DNA of 34,469 nucleotides from Brevibacillus laterosporus. Its GTDB lineage: Bacteria; Bacillota; Bacilli; Brevibacillales; Brevibacillaceae. The first letter of the stretch is position 1. Each line of letters starts with the position of its first letter. The translations under genes were made by a program, and so were the position numbers. Of the stretch, positions 9,820-17,784 are shown one piece after another. The stretch is taken from assembly GCF_030489605.1 (NCBI RefSeq), contig NZ_JAUKFY010000034.1, positions 1-34,469 of the forward strand. Reading direction: 5' to 3'. The notes below the pieces were generated by a model that saw only the letters and a program-made list of their open reading frames with translations, was not told the DNA's origin and did not search any database.

Positions 9820-10698
9820 TTATTTATCCAAATCATTAATGATTTCCTGCAAATCATCATAGTCAAACTGGTAAAGTTCATTGCAAAAATGGCAGTGGAC
9901 CTCAGCTCCGCCTTCTTCTCTTTGCATACTCATTAATTCCGCTTTACCTAAGCTAGCTAGTGTATTGCCCACTTTTTCAGCAGAGCATCCGCAATTAAAG
10001 GTAAGATCCAGCTTACTATGAATAGTAGGGTTGTCCAATACCTTAGCAATTAATTCTTCCGGTGTAATACCTTCTGCAATTAAGCGTGATACCTGCGGCA
10101 ATTTACTAATTTTCTCTTCAATTTTCACGATATCCTCTTCAGGAGTACCTGGAAGTAATTGCAGAATGAATCCACCTGATCCAAAAATAGAATGATCCTC
10201 AGGGTTAACCAGCACACCCACAGCTACAGCCGAGGGAGTCTGCTCTGATACCACAAAATAATAACTAAAATCCTCACCAATCTCACCGGAAACAATCGGC
10301 ACACTACCTTGATACGGTTCTCGAAGACCTAAATCCTTCGTTACGTATAAAAACCCATCTGTACCTACTGCACGTCGAACGTCTAGCTTACCTAGTTCAT
10401 TTAGCTCAAAGTGAACCTTTGGATTTGTTGCATACGCCCGCAATTCACCATGGGCATTGGCCTCCGCAAAAATACTGCCGATCGGACCGCCGCCATTAAT
10501 CTTGACTGAAATACGTTCGTCCCCTTTAAGCATAGCACCCATCATAGCTGTTACTGTAAGCGTTCGCCCTAAAGCTGCACTAGCAGTATTCAGCATACCG
10601 TGCCTTTTTCTAATATCTTCTACAATTCCTGTCGTGCGGGCAGCAAATGCTCGAACATTCCCATTGAAACCCGTTGCTCTTACTAAATAGTCACTCAT
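9820..10698 (-). CDS. hslO: Hsp33 redox-regulated chaperone
   Basis: ATP-independent holdase activated by oxidation through its zinc site. The 292-aa protein has the four zinc cysteines C236-x-C238 and C269-xx-C272 near the C-terminus. The N-terminal substrate-binding domain begins SDYLVRATGFNGNVRAFAA. The start has AAGGAGG upstream. In B. subtilis this gene directly follows coaX; here coaX is about 18 kb away. Confidence 0.96.
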   Translation of the reverse strand: MSDYLVRATGFNGNVRAFAARTTGIVEDIRKRHGMLNTASAALGRTLTVTAMMGAMLKGDERISVKINGGGPIGSIFAEANAHGELRAYATNPKVHFELNELGKLDVRRAVGTDGFLYVTKDLGLREPYQGSVPIVSGEIGEDFSYYFVVSEQTPSAVAVGVLVNPEDHSIFGSGGFILQLLPGTPEEDIVKIEEKISKLPQVSRLIAEGITPEELIAKVLDNPTIHSKLDLTFNCGCSAEKVGNTLASLGKAELMSMQREEGGAEVHCHFCNELYQFDYDDLQEIINDLDK

Positions 10699-10878
10699 AC
10701 GCGTCCTCCTTGCATATTCTCTATTTCTCTTAGTTCAGTGTGCCTCGTTCGCTCATTACGCATTCGCTAGCCTTAGCACCCTCTGGTTGCCGTCGTCTGA
10801 CTGTAGGTAATTGATTGCACCAAAGTATTTCTCTTGTTTTTTGTAACTTTGATCCAATCAATTAGCTATTCATGAACA

Positions 10879-10907
10879 ACAAAACTCCCGCGTATGAGGC
10901 AGGAGTC
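10879..10907 (-). terminator. intrinsic terminator after the hxlR-family gene
   Basis: An 8-bp stem (10884-10891 with 10899-10906, one G-T pair) followed on the minus strand by TTTTGTTG. Confidence 0.75.
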
Positions 10908-10919
10908 CTCCATCCAGTC

Positions 10920-11237
10920 CTATTTAGAATGTACCCATGATTCGGCCCAAGTTTGCACGGCATCCATGACGGTTTTTAGCCCTCTGCCTTTATCTGTCAA
11001 CTCGTATTCAATACGCACAGGGGTTTCAGGATAAACATTCCGCGTTAAAACACCAGCTAGTTCTAACTCCTTAAATCTTTCCGCCAACATCCGATCACTC
11101 ATACCGGGTATGACTTCAGATATATCTTTAAAGCGCTTAGGCCCTGTCATCAACACACAAATAATTAATCCCGTCCAGCGTTTTCCCAACAATTCAAAAG
11201 CAGTCTCAAGCTTTGGACATAATTGGTGGTCACTCAT
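10920..11237 (-). CDS. HxlR-family redox-sensing repressor, YodB-like
   Basis: A 105-aa winged helix-turn-helix regulator. The N-terminal stretch LCPKLETAFELLGKRWTGLI closely resembles B. subtilis YodB, whose Cys6 senses quinones and diamide; C7 here is at the equivalent place. The recognition helix region is MSDRMLAERFKELE, and the wing contains PETPVRIEYELT. Unlike YodB as I recall it, the C-terminus ends WAESWVHSK with no C-terminal cysteines, so C7 is the only cysteine. The start at 11237 follows AAGGGAG. A partial palindrome just upstream may be its own operator. Confidence 0.88.
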   Translation of the reverse strand: MSDHQLCPKLETAFELLGKRWTGLIICVLMTGPKRFKDISEVIPGMSDRMLAERFKELELAGVLTRNVYPETPVRIEYELTDKGRGLKTVMDAVQTWAESWVHSK

Positions 11238-11253
11238 CTTTATCACTCCCTTA

Positions 11254-11273
11254 TAGTTATTTTACCATAGCTA
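11254..11273. promoter_or_regulatory. possible autoregulatory operator of the HxlR regulator
   Basis: Imperfect palindrome TAGTTAT-N6-ATAGCTA (one mismatch), 17 bp upstream of the regulator's start. HxlR-family dimers bind short inverted repeats in their own or neighbouring promoters. The repeat is visible; binding is inferred. The remaining stretch to 11502 shows no gene. Confidence 0.4.
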
Positions 11274-11502
11274 CTTAATAAAAATAAGTTTTCAGAAGTG
11301 GAGATACCTTTCAAAGTGTAGTTTTCCCGCTTTCTAATGAAAAAATGGGCTACTTGCCTACTCACTTATTTACTTTCTTCATATAAATAGTATAATGCCT
11401 TCTGCCTATAAGACAAACCTTTGAGGGTTAATCCTTTTTAATAACGGAATTTTCAGTTTATTTTATTTAAAAGAACTTACACAGACACAAGAAAAATAGA
11501 CA

Positions 11503-11546
11503 ATAAAAAGGAGCATGATCATGCTTCTTAGCATGTAGCTCCTTTG
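11503..11546 (-). terminator. intrinsic terminator after the group 2 sigma gene
   Basis: The arms AAAGGAGC and GCTCCTTT enclose a loop with a second inner hairpin (GCATGATCATGC-like). On the minus strand TTTTTATTG follows. Confidence 0.75.
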
Positions 11547-11594
11547 ACCTCCAATTATGGGGACAATGAATGAATTAACTTCTTTTGACATACC

Positions 11595-12536
11595 TTAGGA
11601 AAGGTACTCCATCAAGTTGCGTGAACATTTCTGTTTGCGCAATCGCTCAATCGTAGTTGCTTCAATTTGACGTATACGTTCGCGGGTAAGACCAAACATC
11701 TTGCCTACTTCCTCTAACGTATAAACCTGATCGTCATACAGTCCAAAGCGCATCGCAATGATTTCTTGCGAACGTGGACTTAATACGGATAAAGCATCAA
11801 AGACCTGGTCTCTTAGATCAACTCGTTCAATCCAGTCTTCTAATGAGCTCTCTTTGTCATCAACAATTTCAGCGTAGCTTAGCAATTCTTCGTCATCTTC
11901 CATGTGGAGCACGACAGGTTGCTCATCGATTGATTCCATTTTAATGCGAAGAGCATACTCGATGGTATCCATTTTTTCCAAGGGAATATTTAAATAGGTT
12001 GCAATCTCATGTCGTTCAGGATTGCGGTTTAGCAAATGAGCCAATTGCATAACTTTCTTTTGATAGAGACGTATTTGCTCATGCATGTGTACAGGTATGC
12101 GAATAAGACGGCCTTTGTCACTGATAGCACGTGTGATGGCTTGTGAAATCCACCAATGCGAATAGTGATATAAACGGACGCCTCTTGTAATATCAAATTT
12201 TTCTATTGCGGTAAATAACCCAATTGTTCCTTCTTGAATCAGATCAAGGAACGGCATTCCCTTTTTCAAATGACGAAGTGCAGTGTTTACGACATAACGA
12301 AGATAAGCACGTACTAGAATCTCGCGAGCTTCTAAATCACCATCACGCTGATACTGAATCAAATATTGCATTTCTTCATCTTTATCCAACATAGGTGTTG
12401 CTGCTACGCCCTCCAAAAACAATAACGCGGAAGTATCTGATCGTAAAGATTTAGGAACAACAATTGATAATTCGTTCTCGACTTCACGCCAACGCCGGGC
12501 ACAATCTTGGAAAGAGGTGTGACTCATAGTGGTCAT
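11595..12536 (-). CDS. group 2 (primary-like) RNA polymerase sigma factor
   Basis: A 313-aa sigma-70 family protein close to SigA but without region 1.1. Region 1.2 spans about residues 37-85. Regions 2.2-2.4 contain FLDLIQEGTIGLFTAIEKFD and WWISQAITRAISDKGRLIRI. Region 3 starts at IPVHMHEQ. Region 4.2 is TLEEVGKMFGLTRERIRQIE. The -10 contacts (Q and T of SQAIT) and the -35 helix (TRERIRQIE) match SigA, so it probably reads SigA-like promoters. Region 2.3 differs (RLYHYSHWW where SigA has KFSTYATWW), which may alter promoter melting. The ATG at 12536 has GAGGG upstream. Transcribed alone, divergently from an ECF sigma. Confidence 0.92.
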   Translation of the reverse strand: MTTMSHTSFQDCARRWREVENELSIVVPKSLRSDTSALLFLEGVAATPMLDKDEEMQYLIQYQRDGDLEAREILVRAYLRYVVNTALRHLKKGMPFLDLIQEGTIGLFTAIEKFDITRGVRLYHYSHWWISQAITRAISDKGRLIRIPVHMHEQIRLYQKKVMQLAHLLNRNPERHEIATYLNIPLEKMDTIEYALRIKMESIDEQPVVLHMEDDEELLSYAEIVDDKESSLEDWIERVDLRDQVFDALSVLSPRSQEIIAMRFGLYDDQVYTLEEVGKMFGLTRERIRQIEATTIERLRKQKCSRNLMEYLS

Positions 12537-13035
12537 GTGCAACCCTCACTTCATCGGAAATAGAAATATTCAGTTATCTCCTGTTGACACATTAAAACAT
12601 ATTGTATAATCCTTATGTTAACAGAATATCAGGAAAAAGGTGAACAAAATTTTTGAAAGAACTAGAACTTTTTACATCTAGTTATTAATTGCTTAATTAT
12701 GCTATACCTTTCATGATATACATACGCACTGAATGTAAGTTTATCGTACGTAGGAGATAACATTCACATTACTTTACCGGAAAATATTTTGTAGCGAACC
12801 ATTAGTACAGCGGCATTGTACTAGTGTATTTTTTTATGCCAACTGATCCTCTGCTAATCAGTGTACACCAGTTTTAGCTTGTACCAACCCTCTAAGTTAA
12901 AAACTTTTTGAATTAACTCGCTACTAATATTGACTCCTCAACCCCCAAAAAAGTTGCATTTTTTCCTATATGTAATATCTGGATGCCCATTTGTTGCCTA
13001 CTTTTAAGAAAATAAATGATATGATGCGAAAAAAG
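12537..13035. other. intergenic region between divergent sigma genes
   Basis: No protein gene is recognised. On the plus strand TTGACA (12584-12589) and TATAAT (12605-12610) are separated by only 15 bp. A small hairpin (TAGTACA/TGTACTA, 12803-12823), followed by a run of seven T, lies about 200 bp downstream. A short RNA is possible. A second inverted repeat (CTGAT/ATCAG) lies at about 12843-12861. Confidence 0.3.
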
Positions 13036-13063
13036 TGTAAGCAAGCTATTATCGTCTCGTCTA
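13036..13063 (+). promoter_or_regulatory. ECF-type promoter of the sigX-like operon
   Basis: TGTAAG (13036-13041), a 16-bp spacer and CGTCTA (13058-13063). This resembles ECF promoters of the SigX/SigW type (TGTAAC or TGAAAC with CGTC/CGAC). It lies about 160 bp before the sigma start, as expected for autoregulation. The motif is seen; use by this sigma factor is inferred. Confidence 0.6.
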
Positions 13064-13220
13064 TTTACATACCCAGTATTTTTAAGGGCTAAGGTAAAGC
13101 AAATAAGGTTGGGGCTTGGCTTTTTGTTTTTTTGTTTTTTGGTTTGTTATGTTGAACATTCAACTGATTTTACATCAGGACGATCTGAGGGTAATTCTTT
13201 TAAAAGAGGTGTCACACAAA

Positions 13221-13751
13221 TTGACTAGGCGCGAACACATTGAGGAGTGGTTTGTTCGTTATAGTGACGATATATATAAGTTTTTAGTTTACTATACGCG
13301 TAACCGCGATGTAGAAGATTTGGTGCAGGAAGTTTTCATGAAAGCTATTAGAGGATATGAAAAATATGAAGGAAGAGCCCAACCGAAAACCTGGCTTTTT
13401 TCAATTGCACGCAATACAGCAATTGATCATGAACGAAAGAAACGCTACTTGAGTTGGCTACCAGATACCTGGTTAAAACAAATCAAGTCATCTGATGGAA
13501 CACCTGAAGAGATTGTAGGTAAACAGGAAGAAAATCAATTGCTCTTCGCCGCTGTACAGCGATTAAAGCCTTCTTATCGGGAGGTTGTGATTTTACGCGG
13601 AATAAAGGGGTTATCCCCCAGTGAAACCGCAGAAATTCTACAATGGAGCGAAAGCAAAGTAAATACAACCTTGCATCGTGCTTTAAAAACATTGCAGAGA
13701 AGCCTAGGCAAGGAAACTGATGTAGATGGGGTGATCAATCGTGTCATCTAA
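13221..13751 (+). CDS. ECF sigma factor, SigX-like
   Basis: A 176-aa ECF sigma. Region 2 runs FVRYSDDIYKFLVYYTRN, then DVEDLVQEVFMKAIRGYEKY and KTWLFSIARNTAIDHERKK. Region 4 runs LKPSYREVVILRGIKGLSPS, then ETAEILQWSESKVNTTLHRA. Both resemble B. subtilis SigX, which answers cell-envelope stress and controls surface charge. I chose the TTG at 13221 because AAAAGAGGTG lies 8-9 nt upstream and the homologous part starts here. The open frame begins at 13116, but the extra hydrophobic residues are not typical of the family. Its end overlaps the anti-sigma gene by 11 nt. Confidence 0.88.
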   Translation: MTRREHIEEWFVRYSDDIYKFLVYYTRNRDVEDLVQEVFMKAIRGYEKYEGRAQPKTWLFSIARNTAIDHERKKRYLSWLPDTWLKQIKSSDGTPEEIVGKQEENQLLFAAVQRLKPSYREVVILRGIKGLSPSETAEILQWSESKVNTTLHRALKTLQRSLGKETDVDGVINRVI

Positions 13752-15060
13752 TAAATTTTCAAACCTAGATGAGCAATCGAATCAAACTTTACAGCATCTG
13801 CAAACACTCCCAGATCATAAGCTGGATGCTACAAGCAAACAAAACATGCTGGCTCATTTACTAAGAGAAGAGAAAAAAGAGGGACACAGAACTGATCTGT
13901 CTATTTATTTTACTTGGATCAGTAAAGGAATTGTGTGCAGCTCATTAGTTCTAGCTACCTTCTGGTTAGGAAATGCATGGGTGCAAAAGGATCAGCCAAT
14001 CGATTCAAATAAAAGTCTAGTATCCGCAACTATAAGTGATTATAAGGAGTCACGCAATACTGATCCACTCAACTCTTTGCATGATAGCAAGATAAGTGTG
14101 GAAAAAAATACCCAAACAGTGACTTCGGCTCAAAGCAAGCTCTTAGTAAATGTAATGGACCGAGCCAGAAGCGGTAAGGTGATAAATGCAGATATTGCTG
14201 TAAAAACATCTCTAGCCGATGACATAAAAAAAGTATGGGGTGAATCAAAAGGGCCGGATCAGGTACGATTTGGTCTACCTACTGCTAATTATCCTGAGAA
14301 GTCATTAGCATTTGCCTACAATAAGGGCGAACAGCTAGTAGAAATCATGTCAACAGACACTCGATTAAAGGCTGTAAATAAAGAACAAGTGGAACAGATT
14401 CTAGGGAAGCCCCAATTTGTCCAACAGTTCACAGATCAACTGAAATACAGCTATCCTGCTGGAGGAGACTATCAATTAGTATTTTATTTTAATCCAATCA
14501 GCATCAACAATGGTTCGAACACAACTGAACCATCTGCTAGTAATCATGATGTATCTCTGCAAATCGAACATGTAAGTGTCGTCTATCCAGACGGTCGGAA
14601 AAACCTCATGATGGGAGATAATATTGATTTCTTACAAAGAATAAATGAATCCGCTTCTAAAGGATTACTACTAGAAGACTTTGTAGTGGGACGAACCACT
14701 AAGGAGCAAATAGAGCAACGCTGGGGTAAAGCTGACAAAATGGATACCCCCTATAAAACTACCTATGCAATCTATCGCAAGCATGGTACTGTTGTCGGAT
14801 ATGATTCTAAAGGTCTACTGATCGAAATCCGAAGCTTTGATCTTCGCTTACAAGACATACATCTATCAGAGGTCAAAACAGCCTTGGGTGAAAAATTAAA
14901 AGGATACTTTAATAGAAACAAAGAACAGGTCTTCACATACCCCTTAAATAGTGAGTACCAGCTTCAAGTGGTCATATCTCCTGTAACAAATAAGAATGTT
15001 GACCCATTAGTAGATCATGTAAATGTCATACACAAGCAATCCGAGAGCTGGGAAACATAA
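13741..15060 (+). CDS. RsiX-like membrane anti-sigma factor with two DUF4309-like repeats
   Basis: A 439-aa single-pass membrane protein translated from a GTG that overlaps the ECF sigma gene. Residues 1-56 are cytoplasmic and would bind the sigma factor; no zinc-binding HxxxCxxC motif is present. One membrane segment lies at about 61-80. Outside there are two related domains, about residues 135-285 and 300-431. Each has a pattern of an Ile/Trp-Gly-rich start (IKKVWGESKG; IEQRWGKADK), then LVEIMS or LIEIRSFDLRL, then an LG block and a tyrosine-rich strand. This matches the DUF4309 (YjgB/RsiX C-terminal) type, duplicated here. The domain name is from memory. Confidence 0.8.
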   Translation: MSSNKFSNLDEQSNQTLQHLQTLPDHKLDATSKQNMLAHLLREEKKEGHRTDLSIYFTWISKGIVCSSLVLATFWLGNAWVQKDQPIDSNKSLVSATISDYKESRNTDPLNSLHDSKISVEKNTQTVTSAQSKLLVNVMDRARSGKVINADIAVKTSLADDIKKVWGESKGPDQVRFGLPTANYPEKSLAFAYNKGEQLVEIMSTDTRLKAVNKEQVEQILGKPQFVQQFTDQLKYSYPAGGDYQLVFYFNPISINNGSNTTEPSASNHDVSLQIEHVSVVYPDGRKNLMMGDNIDFLQRINESASKGLLLEDFVVGRTTKEQIEQRWGKADKMDTPYKTTYAIYRKHGTVVGYDSKGLLIEIRSFDLRLQDIHLSEVKTALGEKLKGYFNRNKEQVFTYPLNSEYQLQVVISPVTNKNVDPLVDHVNVIHKQSESWET

Positions 15061-15118
15061 ACTTTTGAATAAATCTTGGTAGATAGGTATTTTAACTGGA
15101 ACAATATTTGGTTTGTTT

Positions 15119-15160
15119 TGACTTTGCCTGAAATAGGAATCAGGCAAAGTCATTTTTGCT
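15119..15160 (+). terminator. intrinsic terminator after the anti-sigma gene
   Basis: A perfect 12-bp stem (15120-15131 with 15140-15151) with an 8-nt loop, then ATTTTTGCTTTC on the plus strand. Confidence 0.85.
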
Positions 15161-15619
15161 TTCTTGATAGCTTTTCATAAGCTTTTATTTTATTAGCTCA
15201 GGTATCTTTCCTTTTATCTTCAGTTTAGAGGATTACACCACCTTACTTTTACCCAATTTAAAGCTTCTAAACTGCTGGTGGGGAACGCTTGGAATTATTT
15301 AAAAAGAAGGATAGAGAGTAGATAACATCTGAATTTCTATTTTTTGTTTCCTTTTTATTGATTAATTCTTAGACAAAGTAGCTCTCCTTTTTGAGGTTTA
15401 CTACCTGATTAGATAGTCTATTCTTGGTGGGTGTTTTGTGAGAAAAAATCATTTACCTCCAGGTCCAACACCATGTAATAATTAAGAAGGTTTAGGGGGA
15501 TGTTCACATAAAGTGGCTTTAGTTCGATACCCAAATCAAAATATGCGTAATAAAACTATAGCCTGGTGAAGGATATCAACTAATAATAACTATTACTTCT
15601 AATGTTACTTCAATTGCTT

Positions 15620-15739
15620 TTACCAAGAGTATGTATTAATTTCTGTTTCATGTAGAAGCCATGGCTTTGATTCTAGGCAACGTAGTGCAATTTTCTGCTC
15701 TAACTCTCTAAATATTTTGAGAAATTGTTGGGTTTTCAT
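15620..15739 (-). CDS. possible 39-aa ORF or gene remnant
   Basis: Begins MKTQQFLKIFRELEQKIALR on the minus strand and ends at a TAA. No Shine-Dalgarno is seen. It lies just downstream of the 254-aa gene. The 15160-15764 stretch holds nothing else I can support. It may be a remnant of a longer coding sequence. Confidence 0.2.
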   Translation of the reverse strand: MKTQQFLKIFRELEQKIALRCLESKPWLLHETEINTYSW

Positions 15740-15764
15740 CTAGTTTGACTTGATAATTTATTTT

Positions 15765-16529
15765 CTAATCGATCATTCTCCTTCTGTCACACTGATTTTT
15801 CCGATCTTTAGCTTTTATATAATTAAGGAATTTCGATACCATCTCATTAATCTCTAAGTGATTGCGGTAGTAATAAAAAATCTTACGAATACGCTCTCTT
15901 TCTTTCCTATTTAGAGCTGGCTTCATTTGTTTAATTTGATCGATGAGCCTACTTAATTGAACGTTATTGGGCCTGCCCCGTCTAATTGGTCTTTGATAAT
16001 AAGCTTGTTGATATTCATCAAAGGCTTGAGGATTTTCAATAAGCCATGAATCCACTAATGCTTCAATATCATTAACATTACGGATTCCTATTTTATTCAA
16101 ATAATGGAAATACATCACTTTAGTTCTCTTCCCTTTCGAACGCCATTGCTTCATATAGCCGTTAGAATTGGTAAGCACATGGGTTACATACTTGATTAAT
16201 TCCTGTCTGTTTCTTACCTTATACGTCCCTATCGTTCCGCGAACAATAGAAAATAAAATGGAGTGAAAGCCCGTACTTCTGTTGTTACCTAATCTTTTTT
16301 TCTCATACCAGGCATCTACAGCTTGATCAAAGTCTTTTCGGCAACGAACTAACTGTAACTTTTGCAAATGCTGATAGAAAAAATCTGCATCATGCTCGGC
16401 TACCACCTCTTCCTGATAATCAACAAATACATAATCAATAAATTTATTTTTTAACTCCTCCTTCCCCAGTAAGCTACAGACTTGCTCATAACAACGTTCC
16501 ACTAGCTCCATAGAATCACTGGCTAACAT
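15765..16529 (-). CDS. uncharacterised basic 254-aa protein
   Basis: No family recognised. It looks soluble and mostly helical, with an acidic N-terminal third (FIDYVFVDYQEEVVAEHD) and a strongly basic C-terminal half. It contains RRGRPNN, which resembles an AT-hook, and KPALNRKERERIRKIFYYYR; nucleic-acid binding is therefore possible. The ATG at 16529 follows GGAGGG by 9 nt. It is on the same strand as the Tad genes but separated from the preceding gene by a hairpin, so it may have its own promoter. Confidence 0.7.
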   Translation of the reverse strand: MLASDSMELVERCYEQVCSLLGKEELKNKFIDYVFVDYQEEVVAEHDADFFYQHLQKLQLVRCRKDFDQAVDAWYEKKRLGNNRSTGFHSILFSIVRGTIGTYKVRNRQELIKYVTHVLTNSNGYMKQWRSKGKRTKVMYFHYLNKIGIRNVNDIEALVDSWLIENPQAFDEYQQAYYQRPIRRGRPNNVQLSRLIDQIKQMKPALNRKERERIRKIFYYYRNHLEINEMVSKFLNYIKAKDRKNQCDRRRMID

Positions 16530-16615
16530 AGTAATCAACCCTCCTATAATAATTAAAATATTTCGGCTATATTTTGTGTGATTATAAGAGACACGTCATA
16601 AAAACTAAGAATTTG

Positions 16616-16650
16616 CTACCGCCTCTTCATATACCAGTAAGAGGCGGTAG
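16616..16650 (-). terminator. strong hairpin after the 92-aa gene
   Basis: A perfect 12-bp stem CTACCGCCTCTT/AAGAGGCGGTAG with an 11-nt loop. On the minus strand the following bases are only moderately T-rich, so termination may be incomplete. Confidence 0.65.
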
Positions 16651-16658
16651 TAGGACAA

Positions 16659-16937
16659 TCACTGAATCATAAGATACAGCTCTTCCCCCGTCGGCAATAG
16701 AAATGCGATTCTTCTATTGCGGATTATGACGGTTGGAGCACTCTCCATCATGATTAACCCGTCATTGATGACCATACGCTTTCCAAACTGGTGTACTGAC
16801 TCAATCGGAAAGGTACCTTTTGGCATTCCCTCTACTGAAAGAAATGCTCCTGGTCTGTGTTTCTGATAGCGAACCTGAAGACCAATTATCGCTTCCAATG
16901 TCAAAGCTTGCGTCGTGTGAGCAATTCCCGTTGCCAT
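16659..16937 (-). CDS. uncharacterised 92-aa protein
   Basis: No family recognised. It appears beta-rich, with no signal peptide or membrane segment. Notable stretches are ALTLEAIIGLQVRYQKHRPG, FPIESVHQFGKRMVINDG and VIIRNRRIAFLLPTGEELYL. The ATG at 16937 is preceded by AAGGAGGG; a start at 16958 would be poorly supported. A large palindrome lies 36 bp upstream and a strong hairpin just downstream, so it looks like a monocistronic unit. Confidence 0.65.
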   Translation of the reverse strand: MATGIAHTTQALTLEAIIGLQVRYQKHRPGAFLSVEGMPKGTFPIESVHQFGKRMVINDGLIMMESAPTVIIRNRRIAFLLPTGEELYLMIQ

Positions 16938-16972
16938 AGCAACCCTCCTTCTCACCAACAGATTAACGGCCG

Positions 16973-16998
16973 TTTCATACGCTTATAAGCTTATGAAA
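16973..16998. promoter_or_regulatory. 26-bp near-perfect palindrome, possible operator
   Basis: TTTCATACGCTTATAAGC followed by TTATGAAA is symmetric about a central TTATAA, with a single mismatched pair. It abuts a second palindrome, AACGGCCGTT (16965-16974). A possible promoter (TTGCGA, 16 bp, TATACC on the minus strand) lies just upstream for the 92-aa gene. There is no U-tract, so an operator is likelier than a terminator. Confidence 0.5.
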
Positions 16999-17059
16999 CT
17001 ATCTTTACGGTATAAAAAGACAGAGGGTAATCGCAAATATTTCTTGCCTATGCTCTAAT

Positions 17060-17689
17060 TTATTGAAAATACCCCTCCTCTCCCCATAATTCTGGATCAG
17101 CTAACTCAGGATATATCTCAGTGATTAGATCAAAAGGAGAAAAATATAAAGTATCCACTAAAATTTTTAGCTTATATGTACGTAAAATCTGATAGGCTTG
17201 TTCAGTTTTTCCAAAAATCTTCGGAAGTTCAAGGATATTGGTAACCTTTAAAAGCTTTTCGCACATATAGATAAAACAAATTTTAGCTCGTTCTTCTCCT
17301 AATACGCTTTGAAAGTAATGCATTGGGAAATGCCTGCGGCTACCATTAAGAACTTCTTGGTACACCCAAAGCACCTTTTCTTTTTCTGATAATTTAGGCA
17401 AGTGAGGATAAGCATAGTCGATAATATAGTACACATCTGTCATTTTCGCTTCGATTGGAGGTTGAATGAATTCAGTAATTAAGTGTAGCTTTAACTTTTT
17501 AATATCTTGTAAAGAAAGCTGAGTCTTAGCTTGCTCAGGTGTCCACTTCATTACTTGCTCAACCGCATACTGAATAATGAGCTGAATTTTTTTCTTTCGA
17601 AACTGGTTATCTTCAAACTCATAGGGTGAAAAACGTTTTTGTGTTCCCGCTAATATCTTCTTATATTTCGTGATAATTAATGAGGGCAT
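17060..17689 (-). CDS. DUF4046-like two-repeat protein
   Basis: A 209-aa soluble protein with two related halves. The first begins KYKKILAGTQKRFSPYEF and the second WVYQEVLNGSRRHFPMHYF. Each is followed by a helical stretch; the second ends DLITEIYPEL. The pattern Y..(I/V)L.G.(K/R)..F.P..F followed by a closing (A/I)YP resembles what I recall of DUF4046 proteins of Bacillus, whose function is unknown. The ATG at 17689 follows AAGGAG. It starts 95 bp after the last TadE/G-like gene, so it may be co-transcribed with the Tad locus. Confidence 0.6.
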   Translation of the reverse strand: MPSLIITKYKKILAGTQKRFSPYEFEDNQFRKKKIQLIIQYAVEQVMKWTPEQAKTQLSLQDIKKLKLHLITEFIQPPIEAKMTDVYYIIDYAYPHLPKLSEKEKVLWVYQEVLNGSRRHFPMHYFQSVLGEERAKICFIYMCEKLLKVTNILELPKIFGKTEQAYQILRTYKLKILVDTLYFSPFDLITEIYPELADPELWGEEGYFQ

Positions 17690-17784
17690 GCCGATACACT
17701 CCTTACTTCCAGTCGGTTTCCCTAAAATTAGCACGTTAAATTAGGACAAAAATATCAAAATTATCCTATTTTTATCAAATTATT

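Noticed and set aside
12584-12610. TTGACA/TATAAT as a firm promoter
   Set aside because: The spacer is only 15 bp, so it is kept as a possibility rather than listed as a promoter feature.
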